Assembly: GCF_017565645.3 (NCBI RefSeq)
Contig: NZ_CP086136.1
Location: 7,361,501-7,425,500 of the forward strand
DNA from: Bradyrhizobium barranii subsp. barranii
GTDB lineage: Bacteria > Pseudomonadota > Alphaproteobacteria > Rhizobiales > Xanthobacteraceae
Length of the DNA stretch: 64,000 nt
Direction of reading: 5' to 3'
A program made the translations under genes and the position numbers. This document shows, in pieces, positions 43,398-52,265 of the stretch; the first letter of the stretch is position 1; the number at the start of each line of letters is the position of its first letter. The notes beneath the pieces were generated by a model. That model ran no database searches and was not told the DNA's origin. It saw only the letters and a list, made by a program, of their open reading frames with translations.

Positions 43398-44521
43398 CTA
43401 GTACCCACTTTTCTTGGAACGTGAGTCGTGATTCAAGGTCGGGATGATACCCGAAGCAAGAGAAGTCCACCTTTCGAGGAAAGATCGCAAGGTGCTTGAG
43501 GCGTGCTGTCGCTCACCGGTGACGTTGCAGCGCGATTTGAAGCGGGCGCGGATAGTTCTGTTGGCGGCGGATGGGCGCAGCACCCGGTCGATCGCCAAGG
43601 AAGTTGGGGTCCAGCCGCGGATTGTCAGCCTTTGGCGGCATCGCTATGCCGACCATGGCCTTGAAGGGCTGCAAGACAAGCCGCGGCCTGGCAAGCAGCC
43701 GATCTATACGAAGACGACCGACAAGCGGATTCTGAAGCTGCTGGATAAGCCGCCACCGCAAGGGTTTGCGCGCTGGACCGGCCCCCTGCTGGCCGAGGCG
43801 CTGGGCGATGTCGATGTCCAATATGTCTGGCGGTTCCTGCGCAGCCACAAGATTGACCTGGTGGCTCGCAAGTCCTGGTGCGAGAGCAACGACCCGAACT
43901 TTACGGCCAAAGCCGCCGATGTTGTCGGCCTCTATGTCGCGCCGCCGGCGAAGGCCATTGTGCTGTGCGTGGACGAGAAGCCCTCGATCCAGGCTTTGGA
44001 GCGAGCGCAGGGTTATCTGAAGTTGCCCAATGGCCGCGCCTTAACCGGCCAAAGCCACGATTACAAGCGGCATGGCACCACAACATTGTTTGCGGCGCTC
44101 GAAGTCGCCACCGGAAAGATCATCGCGACCCATTCAAAACGCCGGCGCCGCGTCGAGTTTCTCGATTTCATGAACAGCGTCACCGCGGCTTTTCCGAACC
44201 GCAAGCTTCACGTCATCCTCGACAACCTCAACACCCATAAAAAGAACGAGGACTGGCTCAAGGCCCACCCCAACGTGCAATTTCATTTCACGCCGACAAG
44301 TGCGTCATGGCTCAATCAGGTCGAAGTATGGTTTTCCATCTTGCAGGGGCAGTCGCTCAGCGGCACCTCCTTCACGAGCCTCAAGCAGCTTCAGGAACAC
44401 ATCGATGCCTACGTCAACGCATACAACGACAGAGCCGAGCCCTTCGTCTGGACCAAGAAAAAGGTCCGTCAACGCCGTTTCAAAGGCCGCCGTATCACTC
44501 AGCTCTGATTCCGGGTACTAG
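43398..44521 (+). mobile_element. IS630-family element inside rlxS
   Basis: About 1.12 kb with ends GTACCC..GGGTAC; CTAG is present at both junctions (43398-43401 and 44518-44521), in keeping with IS630 insertion at TA with duplication. One transposase gene in a single frame. Confidence 0.92.
43444..44508 (+). CDS. IS630-family transposase
   Basis: 354 aa. N-terminal HTH (STRSIAKEVGVQPRIVSLWR, RYADHGLEGLQDKPRPG) and DDE domain: D in AIVLCVDEKPSIQALER, D in KLHVILDNLNTHKKNED, E in SASWLNQVEVWFSILQGQ. Full length, likely functional. Confidence 0.95.
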   Translation: MIPEAREVHLSRKDRKVLEACCRSPVTLQRDLKRARIVLLAADGRSTRSIAKEVGVQPRIVSLWRHRYADHGLEGLQDKPRPGKQPIYTKTTDKRILKLLDKPPPQGFARWTGPLLAEALGDVDVQYVWRFLRSHKIDLVARKSWCESNDPNFTAKAADVVGLYVAPPAKAIVLCVDEKPSIQALERAQGYLKLPNGRALTGQSHDYKRHGTTTLFAALEVATGKIIATHSKRRRRVEFLDFMNSVTAAFPNRKLHVILDNLNTHKKNEDWLKAHPNVQFHFTPTSASWLNQVEVWFSILQGQSLSGTSFTSLKQLQEHIDAYVNAYNDRAEPFVWTKKKVRQRRFKGRRITQL

Positions 44522-45199
44522 TTCGATCGCAACCAGTTCCTCGGCCTGCGAACGAAGGCCACGGCTGATGTAGTCGCGGGAGATCACGAGGTCGGCCCCC
44601 TCCTCATCGACTCCCCGAACGAGAAGATGGATGTGAGGGTTGTCTGTGTTCCAATGATCGAGGGCCGCCCAATCGAGCCGCGTACCGAGATCAATCTCCA
44701 TCTGCTTGGCCAGGTCGCGGGTGAACGCTCTGAGGTCGGTCATACCGCCGGCATCTTCGGGCGAGATGATGAACCGGAAATGGTGGCGGTCGTCCTGACA
44801 CCGCTCGGCAAAGGCCGCGCCATCCGCACGGTCGCCGGAAGCATCGAACATACTGGCGGGCTCACCACTTCGGGTGACGCCGTCGCGCTTCAGGTACGAA
44901 AGAGGGGCCGTCAATGGCGCTGAGCGGAAGGATCGCCCCTTGTGGCGAACAACACGCGCCTTCACGACAACACGTCGGGTCGGGCTGGACAACCGGCTTC
45001 GGCTGAAGGCTAGCCTGCCGCGGCCAAAGGTCGAGCGCCCATAGGCTGCTGACCGTCTGCCGGAGGCAGCCTGACCCGAGATGTGTCCAGCCTTCTTGGC
45101 GGCACGTAACACCTGGCTGATGAATGTTTTGAGCTTGGGCGCGCGCGTGCTGCGGATACGCCCAGGCCGGACACGCAAGTCGCTATCGCGAACGGTCAT
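44522..45199 (-). pseudogene. rlxS: Relaxase rlxS, 5' catalytic part
   Basis: N-terminal half of the VirD2-like relaxase. Basic N terminus (SDLRVRPGRIRSTRAPKLKT), then RHHFRFIISPEDAGGMTDLR and the metal-binding histidine motif DHWNTDNPHIHLLVRG. It stops after EELVAIEL where the IS630 enters. A truncated protein with the nicking domain could be made, but without DUF3363. Start overlaps the upstream orphan gene in ATGA. Confidence 0.9.
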
Positions 45200-45483
45200 A
45201 TCCGGCCCTCAAATGGCGCAAAAGCACCCACAGTGCCGAAGATGTCTTTGATTGCATTGCCCAAAACGCAGAGCGCGGCACGCGTACCGACGGACCGGCA
45301 CGCCAGAACCCAAGCCATGCCAATGGCTTGCGGTTCGACCGGTGAGCCCCCTTTATCTCGCCATCGCCCGTCGTATCTCCTACCGATCTCCAAGTCTCCG
45401 CAGACTTCTTCGAGCAGCACATGACTATTCGCAAGATTGCGTAACGGGTCATCGCCCCTCTCCCGCATCAAGCCTTGCGACAA
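45196..45483 (-). CDS. Conserved orphan between rlxS and the transglycosylase
   Basis: About 90 aa: LRNLANSHVLLEEVCGDLEI, YDGRWRDKGGSPVEPQAIGM, ALCVLGNAIKDIFGTVGAFA, ending in an ATGA overlap with rlxS. Start uncertain: an ATG at 45452 would couple to the transglycosylase stop but lies in another frame, so a small frameshift near the 5' end is possible. Function unknown. Confidence 0.55.
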   Translation of the reverse strand: MSQGLMRERGDDPLRNLANSHVLLEEVCGDLEIGRRYDGRWRDKGGSPVEPQAIGMAWVLACRSVGTRAALCVLGNAIKDIFGTVGAFAPFEGRI

Positions 45484-46321
45484 ACATTCCGGTTGGCTTC
45501 GGAACGATCACCGACGGCGTGTGCAGTCTTGACGCGGTCGGTTGCTGCCGGCCGGCGCCCATTCCGTCAGATTGTGCAGGAAAGATCGGCGAAGCCAACC
45601 ATAGACGTGCATCGGCAGGCGACGTCGAAGCGGATGCGGCGTCCAACTCAGCAACAATCCTGCTCACATAGCCTCGCGTCTCAACCGGCAAAGTGTCGCC
45701 CGCAAGATGCTGTTCGTAACGCACCGGCCCGGCGTCGTAGGCTGCGAACGCACCCGGAAAGCCGTAGTGGTCAAAGAGCTCTCTTAGATATGCCGAACCA
45801 GCCAGTATGTTGTCGTGCGGGTCGTACGGATCATTTCCCAGAGCATAGCGCAGGCGAAGTCCGGTCCACGTCGCTGGCATGATCTGCATCAGCCCTATTG
45901 CGCCCTTGTCCGATTTGGCGCGCGCATCTCCAGCGCTCTCGATCCGCAGGATTAATTGAATCCACTGCACGGGAATGGCGAACCGCTGCGCGGCTTCGCC
46001 GACGAAATGCTCGAACCGGCCGGTGGTCTGGCCCCTCGTCGGATGCGCGACCTCTTGTTCGTCGGCGCGTGCAAAACGACAGTCTATCGACAGTGCGAAC
46101 AGCAGTGGCACGACGGCCCAAGTGCTCACCCACCATAACCCCAAGCATGCCACCGTGCTCGCGACCGCCCAGGGTAAAGCTGCTTCGCACCGGCCGTTCG
46201 GCCGCCCTGGACTGCCGCTGCGCGCGACGGCATTACAATTTTCGGTCGGGACGGAGGAATGGTGCCGCAACTGATCGAACAGACGAATGACAGATCGAAA
46301 GTATGGAAGGACCAAGATCAT
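45449..46321 (-). CDS. Lytic transglycosylase of the transfer operon
   Basis: Opens the peptidoglycan for the mating channel (VirB1-like role). ATG overlaps the traF stop (ATGA). Hydrophobic segment near residues 50-75, then the SLT domain with the catalytic glutamate in IQLILRIESAGDARAKSDKG, AIGLMQIMPATW and DNILAGSAYLRELFDHYGF, AAYDAGP. The C-terminal tail is proline-rich. Intact. Confidence 0.92.
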   Translation of the reverse strand: MILVLPYFRSVIRLFDQLRHHSSVPTENCNAVARSGSPGRPNGRCEAALPWAVASTVACLGLWWVSTWAVVPLLFALSIDCRFARADEQEVAHPTRGQTTGRFEHFVGEAAQRFAIPVQWIQLILRIESAGDARAKSDKGAIGLMQIMPATWTGLRLRYALGNDPYDPHDNILAGSAYLRELFDHYGFPGAFAAYDAGPVRYEQHLAGDTLPVETRGYVSRIVAELDAASASTSPADARLWLASPIFPAQSDGMGAGRQQPTASRLHTPSVIVPKPTGMFVARLDAGEGR

Positions 46322-46830
46322 TCCTCCCAGGTCCACACGGGGCGCGCACGGCCGATCACAGCCGATGCGGGTAGAACGCCGAAGTAGCGGCCATCCAGCG
46401 AGTCGTCAGACTGCCAATTCATGAGGAAGAGTTCGCCCTCGCCGACGGCTCGACAACCCTGCCAGTTCGGCAGAGGTCGGCCTCGCCCGTCGCGTTCTCG
46501 TGCCTCACCCATGACGATGGCGTCGACCGAGATTGAGACACCGTGCCTGCAAACCGTTTGTCCGGGCAGCGCCAGTACCCGCTTGAGCATGGGGACGCCG
46601 ATTGGCAGATAGCCGTTCAGATCAAGAATGGTCGCAAGCGGCTCGGGTGGCCGAACCGCCACCAACTCTGTGACGTAAAACTCTTCGACGGATCGCAAGC
46701 GGTAGAGCCCAATCGCGACACTCGGCGATGCGTTCCAGATGTAGAGCGGGCTTATGTCTGCGATCACCGTTATGGCAAGCGCAGCCACTCCCGCAGATGT
46801 CATGGTCAGTGTCTTCAGGCCCCCCATCAT
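46318..46830 (-). CDS. traF: TraF, S26-family signal peptidase
   Basis: 170 aa from MMGGLKTLTMTSAGVAALAI, which overlaps the DUF2840 stop (ATGA). Membrane helix, then NASPSVAIGLYRLRSVEEFY with the catalytic serine, LPIGVPMLKRVLALPGQTVC with the lysine, and FGVLPASAVIGRARPVW. TraF-type peptidases mature and cyclise TrbC pilin. Intact. Confidence 0.93.
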   Translation of the reverse strand: MMGGLKTLTMTSAGVAALAITVIADISPLYIWNASPSVAIGLYRLRSVEEFYVTELVAVRPPEPLATILDLNGYLPIGVPMLKRVLALPGQTVCRHGVSISVDAIVMGEARERDGRGRPLPNWQGCRAVGEGELFLMNWQSDDSLDGRYFGVLPASAVIGRARPVWTWEE

Positions 46831-47291
46831 CGCATGATCCTCTGCCGATGGAGCCAAGCCTGATGACGAGCCTTCGTATACGCGCGCGGGCTTTCGTTGA
46901 CCGAGAGCCGGTTGTGAACGTGCTGCCAATGATCAGGGGCGACATCCGCCGGATTGATGCTAAGAGCCTCAATGGCGTCGATCGCCTGCAGCACCCGTTC
47001 GACTTTTTGCCAGCCGACCAGCCGCAGCAAACTCTCCGCCCCGGGCTTCACATAGGGCACGGTCGAGCAGCGCTGTCCCGGCGCGACCGCTCGCAAGACA
47101 TCGACGCGCGAAATGAGTGTTCCAAAGTCGTTGGACGTCCAGCGGACGAAGGCAAAGATGCTGCCCGGCGCGAAAGACAGGATGCGCCGCGATTGATCGA
47201 TCCTCTGCTCCTCAGCGATGCGACCGAAGCGAACACGATTCTCGATACGCTTCTCGAGCCACAGCACCTCTACTTGCGTGAGATCGCTCAT
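46827..47291 (-). CDS. DUF2840 protein
   Basis: 154 aa from MSDLTQVEVLWLEKRIENRV; conserved blocks ILSFAPGSIFAFVRWTSNDF, GTLISRVDVLRAVAPGQRCS and HQAWLHRQRIMR match the DUF2840 family found upstream of traF in alphaproteobacterial ICEs. Role unknown; intact. Confidence 0.88.
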   Translation of the reverse strand: MSDLTQVEVLWLEKRIENRVRFGRIAEEQRIDQSRRILSFAPGSIFAFVRWTSNDFGTLISRVDVLRAVAPGQRCSTVPYVKPGAESLLRLVGWQKVERVLQAIDAIEALSINPADVAPDHWQHVHNRLSVNESPRAYTKARHQAWLHRQRIMR

Positions 47292-47447
47292 GCAGCGGCT
47301 CCCTCGGTTTGGAGGCCACACTGTCGTTGACGAACGAGCCCATCACGGGCTTTGGAGCGGTCCGTTAGAAGAAATCCGAAGTATTTCCAGTTAGTAGAGT
47401 TAGAGCGCCAGGAAAGCGCGGAGAAACAAGCCCCTGGGCCCGATTCC
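47292..47447. other. Position of the missing parA
   Basis: Related ICEs carry a ~210-codon parA ATPase gene between repA and DUF2840. Here only about 155 bases separate the repeats from DUF2840 and no Walker motif is present in any frame. A weak resemblance of the last frame to a parA start is not reliable. Deletion is inferred. Confidence 0.5.
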
Positions 47448-47512
47448 GGTCCCTGATAGCACGAGGATCCGGTCCCCGATGGCACGAGGGTCGTGGTCCC
47501 CGATGGCACGAG
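47448..47512 (-). repeat. Three iteron-like direct repeats after repA
   Basis: Three 18-bp repeats, minus-strand consensus CTCGTGCCATCGGGGACC, at 47448-47465, 47471-47488 and 47495-47512; the first has two changes (TATC AGGG). Spacing is 23-24 bp, about two helical turns. Beginning six bases after the repA stop, they look like RepA-binding iterons of a plasmid-type origin. Confidence 0.75.
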
Positions 47513-47517
47513 CTGAT

Positions 47518-48413
47518 TCACAGATTGTCCTCCGAGTTTGGAATGAGACCGCGCTTGCGAAGTCTCGCAAATAGCGCCGCCACGGCGATGGGCTTGAAGT
47601 TCGACAGTTCAGCCCCGCTCTGATCGCGCGTGGGGACTAGCTCGTAGCCGGGCATCTGCTGGCTGACCACTTCGCGCACATCGTATGCAAAGTGCTTGAG
47701 CGGAGAGAGGCCGCCGGACCTGGCATGGAGATGCACAAGGTCAAAGCTCCAGCCACTGCCTGATGACCGCCGTGCTGGCGGACGAGACGATAGAGCCATC
47801 GGTCAACTCCGCCCGTCAGATCGAAATAAGCGCGATCAACCGCCAGCACGAACGCATCATCGATGACGCCGGCATAGAACCAATCCGGCAGGATCAGTTC
47901 GAGCCCGAGTGGACGGCCGTTTGCATCGGCTGTCCCCCGCCACTCGTTGATCCACGAGAAACGATGACGCCGCCGCTCAGTCGGCTGACGGATCGACGTC
48001 ATCACCGTCGTCGACTGCAGCCTGTCGAGACCGGCCTTCAGCCAGGCATAATCTCGCGCACTCGTCCCACGGCCCACAAACGTCAGAATCTCGTAAGGCG
48101 TTGCAGCCATCAACCGAGAGGTCCTTAAGCCGGCATCACGAGCTTCGACAATCTGGGACGCGGCCCAGATCAGTGCGTCAGCATCCCAAATAGTGGCCAT
48201 GCCGTGCTCGGGCACGGTTTCGACGCGAATGGAGATTGACCCGGCACGAAAATCGATCGGCACAATCCGCTGCGTCTTTGCGAGCGAGAAGAACGGATAT
48301 GCCTTCAGATCCTGCGCATCGCGGCGCGCCAGATCGCCGGGCAATGCCCGAAAGAGTTCGAGCTGATCGCGCTCGGAACGGTGTTTGTGCCGCATGATCT
48401 TTGCTTCCGACAT
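47518..48413 (-). pseudogene. repA: RepA replication initiator, frameshifted
   Basis: Plasmid-replication RepA family common in alphaproteobacterial ICEs: RDQLELFRALPGDLARRDAQ, DLKAYPFFSLAKTQRIVPID, MATIWDADALIWAASQIVEA, YFDLTGGVDRWLYRLVRQHG. Near 47759 one base is lost and the C terminus continues in another frame (SGWSFDLVHLHARSGGLSPL, KHFAYDVREVVSQQMPGYEL) to EDNL. The broken frame ends ~40 codons later. Replication of the excised circle is probably lost. Confidence 0.9.
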
Positions 48414-48416
48414 GAA

Positions 48417-48698
48417 TCAGCGGCGTTCCTGGCCCGCATACGGGCGTAAGCCTGACTGCTTCTTGGCGGGCAACACCGTCCCCTTGCCGGGATCGGACGT
48501 CGACGTCTTGGCGCCGCGATCGGCCCAGGCTTTCAGATCGTCCAAAGCGTAGACGACACGTCCACCGATCTTCCGATAAGTCGGCCCAGTCCCGTACGTC
48601 CGATGCTTCTCTAGCGTGCGACCGGAGAGCCCGAGATAGCGCGCGGCCTCCGGGGTTCGCAGGAAGCGCGGTGGTAGACCAGCCATCAGATCGGGCAT
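48417..48698 (-). CDS. MerR/AlpA-type HTH protein
   Basis: 93 aa: FLRTPEAARYLGLSGRTLEK then GTGPTYRKIGGRVVYALDDL and KAWADRGAKT, a HTH_17 (excisionase-like winged helix) protein. It lies three bases upstream of repA, its constant position in this ICE family. Likely a regulator of the repA operon. Intact. Confidence 0.9.
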   Translation of the reverse strand: MPDLMAGLPPRFLRTPEAARYLGLSGRTLEKHRTYGTGPTYRKIGGRVVYALDDLKAWADRGAKTSTSDPGKGTVLPAKKQSGLRPYAGQERR

Positions 48699-48830
48699 TT
48701 GAGAACTCCAGGGTGACGCTCGCAGCGCGCGGCGGTGCCGGCTTGTGTGCGGTCATCATGGAGAAGGGCGATGTCGGAGGGGGATGCCGGAGATTGATCG
48801 GGCCGTTTTCGATCCCCCTAGAGAGAGGCG

Positions 48831-49605
48831 CTAGAAGTCTTTGCGCACCGGTCGCAATAGTTTGCGATAGCCGCCGCGCATTAACGCGGCGCCGCTCTGC
48901 ACCAGACGGATAGTTCGATTGCGAAGATCGTGCGTTTTCCACGCACGATCGGGGACCCGCTTTTGGCCAAAGAGTGTTGCTGCGACGACGCGATAGGTGC
49001 CGCCGGCACCATGAACGTCGAGCGCACGCAGGGCGGCGCTCAAGCGCTCGCGCTTCTGCTGGGATAGCTCATGAAAGGCCTGGCCGGCCGGCCGTCCATT
49101 CATGGCGCGCCACAACCGTCGCGCTGCGTAGGCCCGCGCCTCGAAGTCGCGATCGAACGGCAACTCGGTCACGTAGTGGGCGCCGATACTCGGCGGTTCC
49201 CTCGACCAGACGCGATGGTCGACCGCGCCAATGCGCAGCACCGCGTGCCAACCATCATTCTCGCGGCGCAGCTGCCCGGCCGCAAGTTCAAGGGGTCGCG
49301 GAGATACGGCCATTTGATCGAGAGATGGCGGCGCTACTGCGATTGGAACGACTGTCGGAAGAACCTCGGGCGCCCAATAGATGGTCTCTTCCCCGAATGA
49401 CCGCCGAGGGTCATGGGCGAAAGCAGATACCCCACTTCCTCCTGAATTCGGGCGTCACTTGACCGTCCTGGCTCCTCGCAATCATCGCGTCGTAATCGCG
49501 TTGATAATCCGTATTGCGACGCAGGCATTCCCAGGCGATGTCGGTAATTTCTGCATCTTGAAGGCTTCGGTAGGACTCCGGCGAGCGCCAGTCAAACTCA
49601 GGCAT
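48831..49605 (-). pseudogene. DUF6499/DUF2285 regulator, frameshifted
   Basis: Begins MPEFDWRSPESYRSLQDAEI TDIAWECLRRNTDYQRDYD (DUF6499), reaches RRKWGICFRP and stops. One frame away the gene goes on: HDPRRSFGEETIYWAPEVLP, MAVSPRPLELAAGQLRREND, then the DUF2285 domain (ALFGQKRVPDRAW, RTIRLVQSGAALMRGGYRKL). A 1-bp indel at about 49411-49430 explains this. This two-domain protein normally precedes the HTH and repA genes. Confidence 0.85.
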
Positions 49606-49769
49606 GACTTCATTCCATTGCACGCAACCAACAGAGATTGCGGCGCAATAATTGTGATCGATTCGGTTGTGGGAAGTCCCTATTTGAGCACCATGTGGTG
49701 CTCCAGGTGCACCACGGCTCAACGGGAGAAAGGGATTTTTAGCCAAGTCTTCGCGGGGATGGATTTCTT

Positions 49770-50042
49770 CTAATTTGTGCCCTTGCCACGAAATAGACGC
49801 CCCTGTTCGGACATCCACTTAGCGCGAGAAAGATGACTTCGGTAAGCGTTGAGGGCGCGGTCCGGCTCACTGTCTGGATCAATATGTAAGACTATTCGGG
49901 CTACTTCCCGCCAGTCAGCCCCCTCACCTTCCGCCTGCAGAAGCCGAACGTAAGTTATTGCGTGCTGCTCATCGTACGATGTCAGCGCGGGTTCGGTGGG
50001 AGCCAAGTCAGCCACGTTGGGATCGAGCGGCGGAGTCTGCAT
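49770..50042 (-). CDS. Small DUF2285-like ICE protein, 90 aa
   Basis: LTSYDEQHAITYVRLLQAEG then EGADWREVARIVLHIDPDSE PDRALNAYRSHLSRAKWMSE. This is the small protein regularly found upstream of the DUF6499/DUF2285 gene in alphaproteobacterial ICEs and usually filed under DUF2285. Intact; probably regulatory. Confidence 0.75.
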   Translation of the reverse strand: MQTPPLDPNVADLAPTEPALTSYDEQHAITYVRLLQAEGEGADWREVARIVLHIDPDSEPDRALNAYRSHLSRAKWMSEQGRLFRGKGTN

Positions 50043-50154
50043 GATCTCACGGTTAGAAGACTAAGCCGAGTTTACTGGTGTAACGGCTCATGAAAACGCG
50101 CTTTGTTAAGTATATCGAGGTGCAATATACTGAGCAAGCGGCATCCTTTCTCGC

Positions 50155-50385
50155 ATGGATCTGCGGGAGACATTCGCCACAAACTTGCGTCGTCTACGCA
50201 ATGGCAAGGGATGGTCTCAGGACGAACTTGCGTTGGAAGCCAAGATAAGCCGGAGTTATTTGAGTCAGCTTGAAAAGGGCGTGTACCACGTCAGCATCAA
50301 GGTCATTGGTCGTCTCGCCGATAAGCTGGATGTCGAACCTGATGAGTTTTTAAAGCGAACCACTAAAAGAGCTCGCGCCAAATAG
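50155..50385 (+). CDS. XRE-family HTH regulator, 76 aa
   Basis: Single HTH_3 domain: FATNLRRLRNGKGWSQDELA, ISRSYLSQLEKGVYHVSIKV, IGRLADKLDVEPDEFLKR. It is divergent from the DUF2285-like gene, and the ~110 bases between them (with ATATACT-type AT-rich boxes near 50110-50130) probably hold both promoters and its operator. Such genes control ICE transfer or excision. Intact. Confidence 0.9.
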   Translation: MDLRETFATNLRRLRNGKGWSQDELALEAKISRSYLSQLEKGVYHVSIKVIGRLADKLDVEPDEFLKRTTKRARAK

Positions 50386-50403
50386 GCGCCGCTTGATTCG
50401 CGA

Positions 50404-50479
50404 GCCGGGCCGGAGGCCCGGCGGGCCCCCGGACGCAAGTATGCGTCCGCGCCGCCGATCTGGCTTGCCGGTCGGCGGC
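50404..50479. repeat. Cluster of three hairpins
   Basis: Three perfect stems in a row: GCCGGGCC/GGCCCGGC (50404-50422), GGACGCA/TGCGTCC (50431-50448) and GCCGCCGA/TCGGCGGC (50451-50479). The first can end transcription of the XRE gene, but three together in an intergenic ICE region also suit an origin of transfer or a protein-binding site. Function not shown. Confidence 0.65.
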
Positions 50480-50536
50480 GACGCACCCCCTTAGGAGGAA
50501 AGCCGCGCAGCCCTACCGACTGCGCGACTTATCCCA

Positions 50537-51725
50537 TTAGATGGCACGCTCCATCAAACGCTTTGCCTTGCCTTCGAGTTCAAGACGCGCGTCCTGATGA
50601 ACCTTGCCGCGCGCGAACGCAGTAATCCCCTGCACGAACGAAGATGCTTTCGGGCTTGCGGCGTTCCTCGCACAAGACTGTCTCGATGATCTTCGTGGCG
50701 TCGGACTTAGAGAACCCACCCTTACGCAGGAAAGTCTCGCGATCCTCGTCGGTCCGGGCAATGATCCGCTCCCGTGCGGCCTTGATTCCCGCCACGAACG
50801 GCCCTGGCGAGGAATTGGCAAAGCGGGTCAGTGCTGGCGCAGCTTCATGGGCAAACCGCTGCGCCGCGAATTTCGAATGCCGGATCGTGATCTCCTCGAA
50901 ATTCTCCACGCCCCACAGGTTACGGTTCATGCAAACCGCTCGGAGATAGAAGCTCGCGATTCCCAGTGTTTTGCTGCCGACCTCGCTATTCCAGCAGTAA
51001 AATCCCCGGAAATACAAATCCGGTGACCCATCCGCCAAACGTCCTGCTTCGATTGGATTCATATCGTCGACCAGAACCAGAAAGACGTCCCGATCGCTGG
51101 CGTAAAGCGTCGTCGTCTCCTCGGTGATGTCGATCAGGGGATTGTAGGTCATGCTTGACCAATCTAGCACACCCGGGACCTTCCAGCGCGTATCACCCGT
51201 GCCAACGCCCGCGATCTTCATGACGGCAGCCACAAGCTCATGGTCCCAGATGCGGCCGTAGTCAGGTCCGGTGACTGCGCGAAGCTCGATCCATCCGTTT
51301 TCGGCCTCCAAGGTTTTCACGAGCTCGGCGCGATGGGACAGCAGGCCGTGTTGCAGGTTGATGGCCGATAGCGCGGCATGAAGTTGCCGCATGTAAGAGG
51401 TCGGTGCGCCGACGAGCGTGCACAATTGACCAAAGCTCCAATGTGTCGGCGCCACGGACTCGTCACGTCCCGGCACAACCAGAGCCAACCGCTCGGGATT
51501 GTCCCGACTCGCTTCCACCTTGATGGCCCGGCTTTCCACGGTTCGCGCTTGCGCACGCTCTGCGCGACCGCGTACCACGTCATAGAGGTCCGGGAGGTTC
51601 AGATAGCGTTCGTCATCTGGCCGAGCAAACCACTCGGACGATACGCGGCCGATCCGCTGGCCACGCGATACATCCACCCGGAAGCCCGCGGTGGCAGGCG
51701 GCTCGTTCTGAGACACAGACATCAT
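50537..51725 (-). pseudogene. DUF932 protein, frameshifted near its end
   Basis: Starts MMSVSQNEPPATAGFRVDVS. The DUF932 body is clear: THWSFGQLCTLVGAPTSYMR, ETTTLYASDRDVFLVLVDDM, LYFRGFYCWNSEVGSKTLGI, NLWGVENFEEITIRHSKFAA. Near 50645 the frame breaks: the natural end SSFVQGITAFARGKVHQDAR, LELEGKAKRLMERAI lies in the next frame, while the present frame ends RAGDYCVRARQGSSGRAS. Only the last ~35 residues change, so partial function is possible. DUF932 genes accompany ICEs and phages; role unknown. Confidence 0.85.
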
Positions 51726-52265
51726 GTTCACGGTCTTATTCCTTTGGGCCGAGGTTGAAGCGCAGCGCTGCGCTGCAACCCTGCCCGTCGGCGAGACCTG
51801 GGGTAGCAAGGGCCAGGGCGGCAGGACCGGAGGGGACTCCCCACCTTTTGCAAGAGCCATTTTCTCGCAAGTTCGGCCAAACATTTGCAGCTTCCCGTTC
51901 TCACCTTTTGGGCAGGGTGAAGAGCGCAACATCGCGCTCGAAGCCCTGCCTCGCGGCGAGCAGCGGGTGTGCAAGCGGAGCGAGTGCCTTCGCGGGGAAC
52001 CGGCTGCAGGGAGCGTGGATATCTGTCGCCGATCGCGTCAGTGAGAAGCGACCGAAGCTGGGCGGAAAGCACTCCGCAGCGCGCTGAGGGCGGAGCCCTA
52101 AGCCTTCGCCGCGCGAGCGCAGCGACGCGCAAAACAACGCCGGCACGGCGACAACACTCATAAGTGCCATCGCTCGCTGATGTGAAGAACGACTGGTTAC
52201 ATCCGGGCCTGTCGTCGTCGCGACGCTACGCAATTTGGAAGCTTCGCGTCTCGCCGACGGCAGGA
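51726..52265. other. GC-rich intergenic stretch
   Basis: About 540 bases upstream of DUF932. Compound GC-rich repeats (GCAAGGGCCAGGGCGGCAGG, GGAGGGGACTCCCC) of the kind often seen in front of DUF932 genes in ICEs; no supported gene. The right part borders the IS110 transposase and may contain its end. Confidence 0.4.
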
